Shown: positions 1 to 5,675, counted from the stretch's first letter. The stretch is DNA of 5,675 nucleotides from Candidatus Brocadiia bacterium (GCA_013360825.1 JABWAY010000268.1:1-5675); one strand, 5' to 3'. Notes: generated by a model from the letters alone, not told the origin. Numbers and translations: made by a program.

Positions 1-456
1 GCCCGCCGCGCCTTCCTCCCCCGCGACGCCCGTTCCGCTCCCCGATCGCCGGGCAATCCCGCGCGGCGCCCCGGGACGGAAGCCCATCTCACGGCCGCCC
101 GGCTGCGGGAGGTGCCCCGCCATCAGGTCCTCCCCTCCCCCCACACCCCTCTCCCCCGCGTCGCTCAATGGCTCCCCGTCCGGGAAGGCACCCGGCTCCA
201 GCGCAGGAAACTCCGCATCGAACGGCTCGCATGACGGCGCCTCCCCCGCCACGGGCGCACTCGCCGAAAACTCCGAAGGACGCCCTCCGGGGACACGGAA
301 TTCCGCCGCCTGCCCCGCCCCCTCGACCCGCCACACGATCGCCCGCTCCTTCCCCGACGGCGCCACGCGCCCCCCCACCACGCCCCCTCCCACCCACGCC
401 GCCACCGCCAGCAGCCCCGCGTGCAGCACCACCGATGCCAGGACCGGGCGGATCAC
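1..456 (-). CDS. TonB-like energy transducer, N-terminal part (runs off the window)
   Basis: The frame from the GTG at 456-454 is open for 152 codons to base 1 with no stop, and its third positions are mostly G or C. The product starts MIRPVLASVVLHAGLLAVAA: a very short cytoplasmic tail with one Arg, then one hydrophobic helix at about residues 5-22. The helix carries Ser8 and His12 in an SxxxH arrangement, as in the TonB transmembrane helix (E. coli Ser16/His20), where these residues are needed for coupling to ExbB/ExbD. After the helix comes a low-complexity periplasmic stretch rich in Gly, Pro, Ala and Glu. The C-terminal TonB domain, if present, lies outside the window. The start overlaps the LysR stop as GTGA, implying translational coupling; the GGAG about 11 bases upstream is a poor Shine-Dalgarno match. 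It could instead be another single-pass protein with a TonB-type anchor. The coding call is firm, the family moderately so. Confidence 0.68.
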   Translation of the reverse strand, partial: MIRPVLASVVLHAGLLAVAAWVGGGVVGGRVAPSGKERAIVWRVEGAGQAAEFRVPGGRPSEFSASAPVAGEAPSCEPFDAEFPALEPGAFPDGEPLSDAGERGVGGGEDLMAGHLPQPGGREMGFRPGAPRGIARRSGSGTGVAGEEGAAG

Positions 457-1364
457 AGGGAAGCGCTCTCCGCATCAAGGTGGGCCAGGAACGCCTTCGC
501 CACCCCGGACTGCGTCCGCTCCGTGGACGTGACCAGCACCAGCGCGCGCGACATGTCGACCCCCTTCACCCGCGCCGCCGCAATCGCCCCTGCGGCCAGC
601 TCCGTCACGATCGCGCGCCGGGAGACGATCGTCACCCCGAGCCCCGCCTTGACGGCTTCCTTCCCCGCCTCCGTCGATCCGACCTCCACCGCGATGTTGA
701 GCGGCCCGATCCCCGCCTGTGCAAACTCTCTCTCCATCGCCTCCCGCGTCCCGCTTCCCTGCTCCCGGATCACGAACGGCTCCCCGGCGATATCCCCGGC
801 CTCGATCTGCTTCCGCCTGGCCCAGGGATGTCCGGGGGCGCAGATCGCCACCAGCTCATCCCGCGCAATCTCCCGCGCCTCGATCCCGCGACGCTTCACC
901 TTCGACCCCACGATCCCGAGCTCGATCCGGCCGGACTCGACCATGTCGACGATCTCGGAGGAGTCGCCGGTGCGGATGACGACGCGGACATCGGGGTGCC
1001 GGGTGCGGAAGGTGCGGACGACGCCCGGGAGGATGTACGTGCCGGGGATCGTGCTCCCGCCGATTTCGAGTTCGCCGCGGACGGCGCCTTTCAGGTCTTC
1101 CAGCGCCCGCACGGCGGCGCGTTGAAGTGCGAGGAGGCGTTCGGCGTGTTCGAGGAAGACCTTGCCGGGGGGTGTCAGGGTGACGGCGCCGCGGACGCGG
1201 TCGAACAGACGGGCGCCGAGCGTCCGCTCGAGGGCGGCCATGTGCTCGCTGACGGTGGGCTGGGACAGGTAGACGGCATTGGCGGCTTTGGAAAACGACC
1301 CCAGTCGCGCCACCTGGCAGAAGACCTCGATCTGCCTGAGCGAAAAGTCGGGACGGGACTTCAC
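453..1364 (-). CDS. LysR-family transcriptional regulator (CysL/selenium-type subgroup likely)
   Basis: This 303-residue protein has the usual LysR length. An N-terminal winged helix-turn-helix spans about residues 7-65, with the typical run GSFSKAANAVYLSQPTVSEH (22-41) followed by LE..LG.RLFDR. A linker helix leads into a periplasmic-binding-protein-like effector domain (about 92-297) that includes GSTIPGTYILP, ELGIVGSK and EPFVIREQGSGTR. These effector motifs resemble LysR proteins of the CysL and selenium-metabolism-associated kind, but the ligand cannot be read from sequence. I chose the GTG at 1364-1362 because AGGGAG lies at 1379-1374, nine bases upstream, and the start shares one base with the preceding TAG. 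An ATG at 1427 in the same frame would add 21 unlike residues inside the upstream gene. The LysR stop overlaps the TonB-like start. LysR genes usually sit divergently from a target; this one is co-directional and coupled to both neighbours. I see no obvious promoter of its own. Confidence 0.93.
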   Translation of the reverse strand: MKSRPDFSLRQIEVFCQVARLGSFSKAANAVYLSQPTVSEHMAALERTLGARLFDRVRGAVTLTPPGKVFLEHAERLLALQRAAVRALEDLKGAVRGELEIGGSTIPGTYILPGVVRTFRTRHPDVRVVIRTGDSSEIVDMVESGRIELGIVGSKVKRRGIEAREIARDELVAICAPGHPWARRKQIEAGDIAGEPFVIREQGSGTREAMEREFAQAGIGPLNIAVEVGSTEAGKEAVKAGLGVTIVSRRAIVTELAAGAIAAARVKGVDMSRALVLVTSTERTQSGVAKAFLAHLDAESASL

Positions 1365-2947
1365 TATTTGCGTCTCCCTGTCGGCTTCATGGCCGCGGCA
1401 CGGTAGGGGTCGGACAGCCCTTTCCACTCCCAGACATCGCCTTCGCCGCTGGTGAACTTGAGGTCGAGGGCGTAGTTCCAGCCGCTCTGGTCCTGGAATT
1501 CGAGGGCCACCACCACCAGCGTTTCGTCGTCGGGATCATACCCGGTCATCCCCGGCTTGGCATTGGCGACCGTGAACTTGCGGGCGTCCGTTCCCCAGGC
1601 GAACTTCTCCACCTTCATCCGCCCCTGCACATCCTTCTTCGCCGGCGCACGGAACGTGAAGTCGACCGTTCCGTCCTGGACGATGCGGGAGGTCTTGCCG
1701 TTCTTGTCCGTGAGGCGGAAGCGGAGCAGGAGGAATCCGCCGCGGAACTTGGCCTGCTTTCCCTGCCCGACCCAGTCGCCGTCGATCCATTCGGTGCCGG
1801 CGAGCTCGATGAAATTCGCGACGGAGCGGATTTTGGGCTCGACCACGGGCGGGGGGTCCTTCGGGTTGTCCGTCACGGGGGGATCGAGGGGCGGATCCAC
1901 GGGGGGATCGACCGGGGGAGGATCGACGGGCGGCGGCAGCGGATCCCCGCCTTCCTCGTCTTCCTCGTAGGACGTCACGTAGCGGTAGTCGTCGAACTCC
2001 GGAGGGGATTTCATCACGCTGGCGAACGGGGCGGTCTGCTCCGGAGCGAGCACGCCCGGCGGTGTCGCGAGGATCTCGCGGATCTGCGTCCCCCCCTGGA
2101 ACAGCTGGATCCGGATCACGACGTTGCGGACCGCCACGCGCTTGCCGTTCCGCACCCGGCCGGAGACGCGGATCGCGCCGTCCGCGCGGTCCTCGAAGCG
2201 GAACCCGGCCGCCTCGACCTCCGCCTCGCCCGAGAACTCGCCCTCGGCGAGGTTGCGCTCGGTTGCGCCGGATTCGACGATATCGGCCCGGAGGAAGGCG
2301 AATTCCGGGACGCTGCGCACGAGCGTCTTCAGGGGAACTTCCGTCGCGTACGCGAAGGTCTCGCGGAACTCGCAGGCGGCCTCGCGGACGAGGACCTGGT
2401 CGGCGTTATAGAACTTGAAGCGGATGCGGGCGAGGGTTGCGGGGATTTCACCGGCATTCCGGGCGGTGAGGGAGACGGAGACGTCCTTGCCCTGGCGTTC
2501 CGTCTTCGCGCCGAAGACCTCGATCCAGGGGGTTCCCGGGATCGGGCCGGACCGTTCCGCGGCGGGGGGGTTGAACAGGTCGCGACCGAGGAACCGCCCC
2601 TTCCGTTCGGTGCCTCCCGCAAACCAGGTGGCCTCGATGATGTATCCGGTGAAGAACGGGCACTTGGCGATCTCGAAGGAGACGCGCTGCTCGGCGCCGG
2701 GGGCGAGGACATCGACCGACACCGGGCGGGAGCGGCCGACTTCGCGGTCGTTGTCGAAGGCGACCATGACGGCGTTGAACCCGGTGACGTCACCCGTCCC
2801 GGTATTCTTGACGACCGAGTCGGCGAAGACCTTTTTCTCCCAGCGGGTCCTCGCGATGGAGAACTCGGAGAAGGAGAGCGGGATCTCCTCGGCGGGCACC
2901 GCGGTTGCGGCGAGGAGGAACACGAGTCCGGCCAGGCGGCGAAGCAT
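1364..2947 (-). CDS. Exported multi-domain protein: FxLYD-like beta domains, PPVD linker, C-terminal beta domain
   Basis: A 527-residue protein of unknown function. Residues 1-19 form a classic signal peptide (MLRR, a hydrophobic core, then AVPA before EE), so the protein is exported. Three segments (about 22-112, 140-225 and 241-325) look like Ig-fold FxLYD-type domains: alternating beta strands with V.N.G or R.G.V.N turns and a LAPG/LAPEQ turn before a phenylalanine strand, as in VLAPGAEQRVSF and VLAPEQTAPF. An acidic patch (EEDEEGGD, 328-335) and a proline linker with PPVD repeats (about 336-371) lead to a beta-rich C-terminal domain (about 372-513) with many aromatic and charged residues. 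I see no catalytic motif, lipobox or membrane anchor, so a structural or binding role outside the cytoplasm is an inference. The ATG at 2947 is preferred because it begins the signal peptide and has GGGGA six bases upstream; an ATG at 2977 would add ten residues. It follows the inositol synthase stop by 56 bases, and its stop overlaps the LysR start. Confidence 0.85.
   Translation of the reverse strand: MLRRLAGLVFLLAATAVPAEEIPLSFSEFSIARTRWEKKVFADSVVKNTGTGDVTGFNAVMVAFDNDREVGRSRPVSVDVLAPGAEQRVSFEIAKCPFFTGYIIEATWFAGGTERKGRFLGRDLFNPPAAERSGPIPGTPWIEVFGAKTERQGKDVSVSLTARNAGEIPATLARIRFKFYNADQVLVREAACEFRETFAYATEVPLKTLVRSVPEFAFLRADIVESGATERNLAEGEFSGEAEVEAAGFRFEDRADGAIRVSGRVRNGKRVAVRNVVIRIQLFQGGTQIREILATPPGVLAPEQTAPFASVMKSPPEFDDYRYVTSYEEDEEGGDPLPPPVDPPPVDPPVDPPLDPPVTDNPKDPPPVVEPKIRSVANFIELAGTEWIDGDWVGQGKQAKFRGGFLLLRFRLTDKNGKTSRIVQDGTVDFTFRAPAKKDVQGRMKVEKFAWGTDARKFTVANAKPGMTGYDPDDETLVVVALEFQDQSGWNYALDLKFTSGEGDVWEWKGLSDPYRAAAMKPTGRRK
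1374..1379 (-). promoter_or_regulatory. Shine-Dalgarno that fixes the LysR GTG start
   Basis: AGGGAG on the minus strand ends nine bases before the GTG at 1364-1362. It lies inside the last codons of the upstream gene, whose TAG stop shares its G with the GTG. This favours the GTG over the upstream in-frame ATG at 1427. Confidence 0.6.
1874..1936 (-). repeat. Short imperfect tandem repeat coding a PPVD-type linker
   Basis: About five degenerate units of 12-15 bases (variants of GGATCGAC plus a G-run on the plus strand) encode PPPVD, PPPVD, PPVD, PPLD and PPV at residues 338-358. Unit length varies by one proline codon, as expected from slippage in a low-complexity linker. It joins the third beta domain to the C-terminal domain and is expected to be an extended, stiff spacer. 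Confidence 0.75.
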
Positions 2948-3003
2948 GAGAGGTCCCCGAATGCGCGATTCCCCCATTCTACGACGCGGGGGCTCCGCGA
3001 CCG
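2948..3003 (-). other. Short intergenic spacer, no clear signal
   Basis: These 56 bases between the inositol synthase stop and the exported beta-protein start hold the GGGGA ribosome site (2958-2954). A 5-base-pair CCCCC/GGGGG inverted repeat (2971-2975 with 2988-2992) has a 12-base loop. It is too weak and lacks a U-tract, so I do not call a terminator. I see no convincing -35/-10 pair. Confidence 0.4.
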
Positions 3004-4236
3004 TTACACCGTTCGCTCCGCCCGGCTCGCGGCTTCCTTGCCGTGGGCGCTCTCCACGTAGTCCATCAGCAGGGCGAACTGGCGGAAGAAGTCGTGTTCC
3101 CGGACCTGCCAGGGGGACTTGAAGAAGCACGCGAGGTGGCGGAGCGCCCCCGACTCGCCGCGCCGGGCGGCGAAGTCCGTGAGCCTCGCCAGGTCGAGGA
3201 CGAGCGGGGCGGCGAGGGCCGAGTCGCACCCCTGCCAGATGAACTGCATGATCATCCGGGTGCCGAGGAACCCCTCGAAGTGGATGAAGTTCCAGGCGGT
3301 TTTCCAGTCGCCGAGGCTCGGGCAGTAGTCGATGGAGACATGGCTGTGCAGCGTCTCGTCGTTCACCAGCTGCCGGAGCGCCTCCTCCTTGTCCTTCGTC
3401 TTCACCCGGTTTGCCGCCGGCTGCCGCAGGACCAGCCCGTCGCGGTTCCCGAGAATGTTGTGGGACTCCCAGGCCAGGAGACGGAGGTTCCGCGCGAGGA
3501 ACATCGGCGCCAGCGCGGTCTTGACCAGCGTCTCGCCGGTCTTCCCGTCCTTCCCGGCATGCGGCACCCCCCGGATCGTGGCGAGGTCCTCCAGCGCCGG
3601 GATCGAGGAGCCGAAGGACGGCGTGAAGTTCACGTACGGGCAGCCGAGGTCGATCGCGGCGTAGGCGTAGAGCACCGATGCGGAGAGCAGCTTCCTCCGG
3701 TCCTCCACGATCAGCCGCGCGAATTCCTTCAGGCTCCCGTACTCGCGCGGCATCTCCCCCGCGGCCTCCGTCGACGCGAGATTCACCACCACCACCCGCT
3801 CAAGACGGTGCCTCTCACGGAACGCCCGGATCTGGCGCTGGATCTCAGCGACCACCTCGCTCGCCGTCCGCCCGCGCTCGATCCCGGTGTCCGCCGCCAT
3901 CGCCGTCACCTCGTCCCCGCAGTTCAGCGAACACCCGGGCGTGATGTCCGCCGAGATCGCCAGCAGTTGCGGCCTCAGCGCGTCGATCAGCTCCCGCGAC
4001 ACAATCCCCGGATCCCGCCGCACCGCCTCCGCCGCCGCCACCATGTCCGTCCGGCGCACGTCGCACCCGCCGAACACCAGGTCCCCGATCCCCACCAGAT
4101 CCAGCTCCGCCAGCGCCGGCAGCTCCGTCACCAGTCCCGTGCGCGGCGCCAGCCCCCGCTTGATCCCCTCCGCCCCGACAATCGCACAGGTCGCCACGCT
4201 CCCGTAGGCCCCGATCACCCAGATTCCCGTCGCCAT
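3004..4236 (-). CDS. myo-Inositol-1-phosphate synthase (inositol-3-phosphate synthase)
   Basis: This 410-residue enzyme is expected to convert glucose 6-phosphate to 1D-myo-inositol 3-phosphate with catalytic NAD (EC 5.5.1.4), the committed step to inositol lipids and other inositol compounds. It acts in the cytoplasm and has no signal peptide. Visible family features, in order: a Rossmann NAD loop (WVIGAYGSVA, 6-15), VVNLASTEA (150-158), YVNFTPSFGSSIPAL (201-215), the Lys-rich active-site loop GKDGKTGETLVK (228-239), SHNILGNRDG (258-267), and the family signature around IDYCPSLGDWKTAWNFIHF (302-320), then EGFLG and CDSALAAPLVLDL (337-349). Length suits the shorter prokaryotic forms rather than the roughly 500-residue eukaryotic ones. 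Lysines 229, 232 and 239 are candidates for active-site lysines; exact equivalence needs an alignment. The ATG at 4236 has GGAGAG five bases upstream and leads directly into the Rossmann strand. It lies 73 bases after the repeat-protein stop and 56 before the exported beta protein. Confidence 0.93.
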   Translation of the reverse strand: MATGIWVIGAYGSVATCAIVGAEGIKRGLAPRTGLVTELPALAELDLVGIGDLVFGGCDVRRTDMVAAAEAVRRDPGIVSRELIDALRPQLLAISADITPGCSLNCGDEVTAMAADTGIERGRTASEVVAEIQRQIRAFRERHRLERVVVVNLASTEAAGEMPREYGSLKEFARLIVEDRRKLLSASVLYAYAAIDLGCPYVNFTPSFGSSIPALEDLATIRGVPHAGKDGKTGETLVKTALAPMFLARNLRLLAWESHNILGNRDGLVLRQPAANRVKTKDKEEALRQLVNDETLHSHVSIDYCPSLGDWKTAWNFIHFEGFLGTRMIMQFIWQGCDSALAAPLVLDLARLTDFAARRGESGALRHLACFFKSPWQVREHDFFRQFALLMDYVESAHGKEAASRAERTV

Positions 4237-4241
4237 GGCGT

Positions 4242-4247
4242 CTCTCC
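4242..4247 (-). promoter_or_regulatory. Shine-Dalgarno of the inositol-phosphate synthase gene
   Basis: GGAGAG on the minus strand lies five bases before the ATG at 4236 (seven from the GGAG core). It follows the intergenic hairpin at 4269-4300 by 21 bases, so the hairpin leaves the ribosome site exposed rather than sequestering it. Confidence 0.6.
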
Positions 4248-4268
4248 ACCTTGCTCCACAGGCCGATT

Positions 4269-4300
4269 CCCCGCGGCGGACCCGAAGGCCCGCCGCGGGA
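4269..4300 (-). promoter_or_regulatory. Strong intergenic hairpin with UUCG tetraloop
   Basis: Read as minus-strand RNA, the arm CCGCGGCGG (4298-4290) pairs perfectly with CCGCCGCGG (4279-4271). The stem extends inward by a G-U and two C-G/C-G pairs to close a UUCG loop (4286-4283), and outward by a C-G and a U-G pair. That gives about 14 base pairs capped by the unusually stable C(UUCG)G tetraloop. The tetraloop and the wobble pairs exist only in the minus-strand transcript; the plus strand would have CGAA and A/C mismatches. No U-tract follows, so it is not a textbook intrinsic terminator. It sits between the repeat-protein stop (4310) and the inositol synthase ribosome site. It could attenuate transcription, or protect the upstream mRNA from 3' exonucleases. 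Confidence 0.7.
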
Positions 4301-4309
4301 CCCCATCCG

Positions 4310-5452
4310 CTACTTCACGAACTTCGAAGCCTTGTTCAGCACCACCAGGCTGTACATCGTCGGAAGCGGCGGGATGTCCTCCATCCACCGCGCGTCCCCG
4401 GACCAGGAGCCGTCCTCCTTCTGCATCCCCTTCAGCTTCGCCACCAGCTCGTTCGCCCAGAGATGCTTCTGCCCGTCCGCATCCACCAGCTCCGCCTCGC
4501 CCCCCGCGGCCATCGCCGCCGCGAACGCGTGGTAGTAGTAGAAAAGCCCCTTCGCCCCCATCCCGGGGTTCTCGTCCAGCGTGTAGTTCTTCGCAATCCA
4601 CGCCTTCGCCGCCTTCACCCGCGGATCGTCCTTCGTCAGCCCCGCGTGAATCAGCGACTTGTACCCCGCATAGGTCATCGATCCGTACGACCGGAAGGTC
4701 TCCTTGCCGTTGGGAAGCGTGGCCTTCTCCGCCTTGCTCTCCCCCGGACGGTAGAAGAACCCGCCGTCGTCCCCGACCACGACGCCCAGCTTGTCGAACC
4801 CGGGCCCGTCGTTCGACTCGCTCCGGTTCTGGCACCGCTCCACGAATTTCACCGCGCGCGCCCAGACCGCGCTGTCCTTCGGCACCTGGGCGGCGTCGAG
4901 GGCCTCGAGCATGAAGTGGGTGTTCGACAGGTCGCCGCGGGGCTGGTTCTTTTTCTCGTCATACCCGGCGCCGCCGTAGTTCGGGTCGTTCGGGTCCGCC
5001 TGCTGCGCGCCCTTCTCCTGGTACTGGAAACTCTGGAGCCACGCGGCCGCCCTGTCGATCTGGGGTTTGTACTTCACGGGATCCGCTTCGACGAGGGCCA
5101 TGACGGCGAGGGACGTCTTGTAATTCGTGAGCAGCGGGGTCTGCCCCTCGTTGTGAATCTCGCCGTTCTTCCCCTGGTTCTTCAGGATGTACTCCACGGC
5201 CTTGTCGATCTGGGCCTGGCAGGCCTTCCGGCCGGCAGGGTTCCCGGCGAGCCCTGCCACGGCCAGGCTGGTCGCGGCCACGTCGCCGGGAGCTTCGGCC
5301 GGGCCGAACCCCCAGGAGCCGTCGGCTTTCTGGAGTCCGAGCAGCGCCTTCGCGCCCTTGTCCCACGTCTGTTGCAGGTCCTCCGCCGCCCCGGCGTGCG
5401 CCGCGGCCGCGATCAGGAGGACGCCGAGGAAACTGCGGGTCATCGCGTTCAT
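4310..5452 (-). CDS. Exported prenyltransferase/squalene-oxidase-repeat protein
   Basis: This 380-residue protein starts with a signal peptide (hydrophobic core about residues 6-20, likely cut after AGAA at about residue 23). The rest is alpha/alpha-barrel repeats of the terpene-cyclase/prenyltransferase type. QW-like motifs appear at ALLGLQKADGSWGFG (36-50) and GMQKEDGSWSG (342-352), with weaker repeats at YILKNQGKNGEI (88-99) and AAAWLQSFQ (135-143). Between them lie GDLSNTHFMLEAL (173-185), GDDGGFFYRPG (227-237) and YGSMTYAGYKSLI (256-268). The DxDD acid motif of squalene-hopene cyclases is absent (GDLSNT occupies the comparable site) and the protein is well below the roughly 630 residues of those cyclases. 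Cyclase activity is therefore unlikely; a binding or scaffold role is inferred. The ATG at 5452 has AGGAG six bases upstream; an in-frame ATG at 5443 is less well placed. It begins 14 bases after the small ORF stop and ends 73 bases before the inositol synthase. Confidence 0.87.
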   Translation of the reverse strand: MNAMTRSFLGVLLIAAAAHAGAAEDLQQTWDKGAKALLGLQKADGSWGFGPAEAPGDVAATSLAVAGLAGNPAGRKACQAQIDKAVEYILKNQGKNGEIHNEGQTPLLTNYKTSLAVMALVEADPVKYKPQIDRAAAWLQSFQYQEKGAQQADPNDPNYGGAGYDEKKNQPRGDLSNTHFMLEALDAAQVPKDSAVWARAVKFVERCQNRSESNDGPGFDKLGVVVGDDGGFFYRPGESKAEKATLPNGKETFRSYGSMTYAGYKSLIHAGLTKDDPRVKAAKAWIAKNYTLDENPGMGAKGLFYYYHAFAAAMAAGGEAELVDADGQKHLWANELVAKLKGMQKEDGSWSGDARWMEDIPPLPTMYSLVVLNKASKFVK

Positions 5453-5458
5453 TCTTTT

Positions 5459-5463
5459 CTCCT
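5459..5463 (-). promoter_or_regulatory. Shine-Dalgarno fixing the repeat-protein start
   Basis: AGGAG on the minus strand is six bases before the ATG at 5452, an ideal spacing. The in-frame ATG at 5443 would be 15 bases away. It lies just past the TAA of the candidate small ORF. Confidence 0.7.
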
Positions 5464-5466
5464 GGG

Positions 5467-5541
5467 TTAGAAGTCGGGGCCGGCCGTCCCGGCCGACCCG
5501 ATGAGGTTGAAGAAATGGGTTTTCGGGGTGGGCCGGCTCAC
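5467..5541 (-). CDS. Candidate 24-codon small ORF between two operon genes
   Basis: A GTG at 5541-5539 overlaps the upstream stop as GTGA. It has a strong Shine-Dalgarno sequence, GGGAGG (5553-5548), six bases upstream. The ORF ends with TAA at 5469-5467, 14 bases before the next ATG. The product would be MSRPTPKTHF followed by FNLIGSAGTAGPDF; 22 of 24 sense codons end in G or C. I do not recognise the peptide. The ribosome site is as good as that of any gene here, but an ORF of this length in GC-rich DNA can be chance. It could be a coupling or leader ORF that carries ribosomes to the repeat-protein gene. Confidence 0.3.
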   Translation of the reverse strand: MSRPTPKTHFFNLIGSAGTAGPDF

Positions 5542-5675
5542 CGGGAACCTCCCGAGAAGTACCGGCCGACGGCCTCGTCGTACTCGGGCGGCCAGTCCGG
5601 GCGCCGGAGCGCGGAGAGGTCGGCAGGGGGACGCGGCACCGGGAGGCCGGTCACGACCGGGCCGCGCACCACGGC
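5538..5675 (-). CDS. C-terminal end of an unidentified gene (5' end outside the window)
   Basis: The frame is open from the window edge to a TGA at 5540-5538, giving 45 residues: a Val/Pro-rich part (VVRGPVVTGLPVPRPPADLS) and then an ending with DWPPEYDEAVGRYFSGGSR. Third positions are almost all G or C, as in the other genes. The PPEYDEAVGRYF ending resembles the C-terminal short amphipathic helix of various long exported or membrane proteins in Planctomycetota, but 45 residues do not identify a family and I name none. It is in the same direction as everything downstream and is probably the preceding member of the operon. Confidence 0.6.
   Translation of the reverse strand, partial: AVVRGPVVTGLPVPRPPADLSALRRPDWPPEYDEAVGRYFSGGSR

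Noticed and set aside
89..478. A 129-codon minus-strand open frame overlapping the TonB-like region
   Set aside because: It is out of frame with the TonB-like gene and gives an almost pure Gly/Arg/Ala product. The GTG frame instead gives a signal-anchor helix with a TonB motif and G/C-rich third positions.
168..1406. A 412-codon plus-strand open frame antisense to the LysR and TonB-like genes
   Set aside because: It mirrors codon bias of the real genes, has no recognisable domain, and begins with a Pro/Arg-rich stretch without a credible start region.
1365..1427. Extended LysR start at the ATG at 1427
   Set aside because: The extra 21 residues do not resemble a LysR N-terminus and lie entirely within the upstream gene in another frame. 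The GTG at 1364 has a good ribosome site and gives the expected start.
1835..1942. G-rich repeated DNA as a possible CRISPR-like or mobile repeat
   Set aside because: The units are short, contiguous, in frame, and encode a proline linker within an intact gene; no spacers or flanking element are present.
2971..2992. CCCCC/GGGGG inverted repeat before the exported beta-protein gene
   Set aside because: Five base pairs with a 12-base loop is too weak to call a terminator or attenuator.
3043..4914. A 623-codon plus-strand open frame antisense to the inositol synthase and repeat-protein genes
   Set aside because: It spans two well-identified minus-strand genes and their spacer. Its product is Arg/Pro/His-rich low-complexity sequence, typical of the antisense frame of G/C-ending codons.
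5481..5495. Inverted repeat CGGCCG-TCC-CGGCCG, possible terminator
   Set aside because: Only six base pairs with a three-base loop and no following U-tract. Such palindromes are expected by chance at this GC content, and the next gene's ribosome site is only about 18 bases downstream.

Overview
This is a GC-rich window (roughly 70% G+C by eye, with strong G/C bias at third codon positions) in which every gene I can support reads on the minus strand. The order of transcription therefore runs from base 5675 down to base 1. The N-terminus of a TonB-like protein implies a diderm (Gram-negative type) bacterium. The secreted prenyltransferase/squalene-oxidase-repeat protein and the secreted protein of FxLYD-like beta domains with a proline linker are of a kind I associate with Planctomycetota or related environmental lineages. 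That assignment is an inference; no marker gene in the window settles it.

Layout in transcription order: (1) 5675-5538, the last 45 codons of a gene that starts outside the window; (2) 5541-5467, a possible 24-codon ORF that overlaps that stop as GTGA and has a strong Shine-Dalgarno sequence; (3) 5452-4310, an exported 380-residue alpha/alpha-barrel protein of the squalene-cyclase/prenyltransferase repeat type; (4) 4300-4269, a very stable UUCG-capped hairpin in the intergenic spacer; (5) 4236-3004, a myo-inositol-1-phosphate synthase; (6) 2947-1364, an exported multi-domain beta protein with a PPVD-repeat linker; (7) 1364-453, a LysR-family regulator whose GTG start shares one base with the previous stop; (8) 456-1, the N-terminal 152 codons of a TonB-like protein whose GTG start overlaps the LysR stop as GTGA. 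No gap between neighbouring genes exceeds about 75 bases, so nothing longer than 300 bases is gene-free.

The spacing suggests one long transcription unit, or two split by the hairpin at 4269-4300. The last three genes are translationally coupled by 1-base and 4-base overlaps. Functionally the set is mixed: one cytoplasmic enzyme that commits glucose-6-phosphate to inositol, two exported proteins with no evident catalytic residues, a LysR regulator and an envelope energy-transduction protein. I do not see a defence system, mobile element, CRISPR array, tRNA or rRNA. The least ordinary points are the LysR gene buried inside an overlapping exported-protein/TonB cassette, the UUCG hairpin, and two genes or ORFs that use overlapping GTG starts and are easy to miss.
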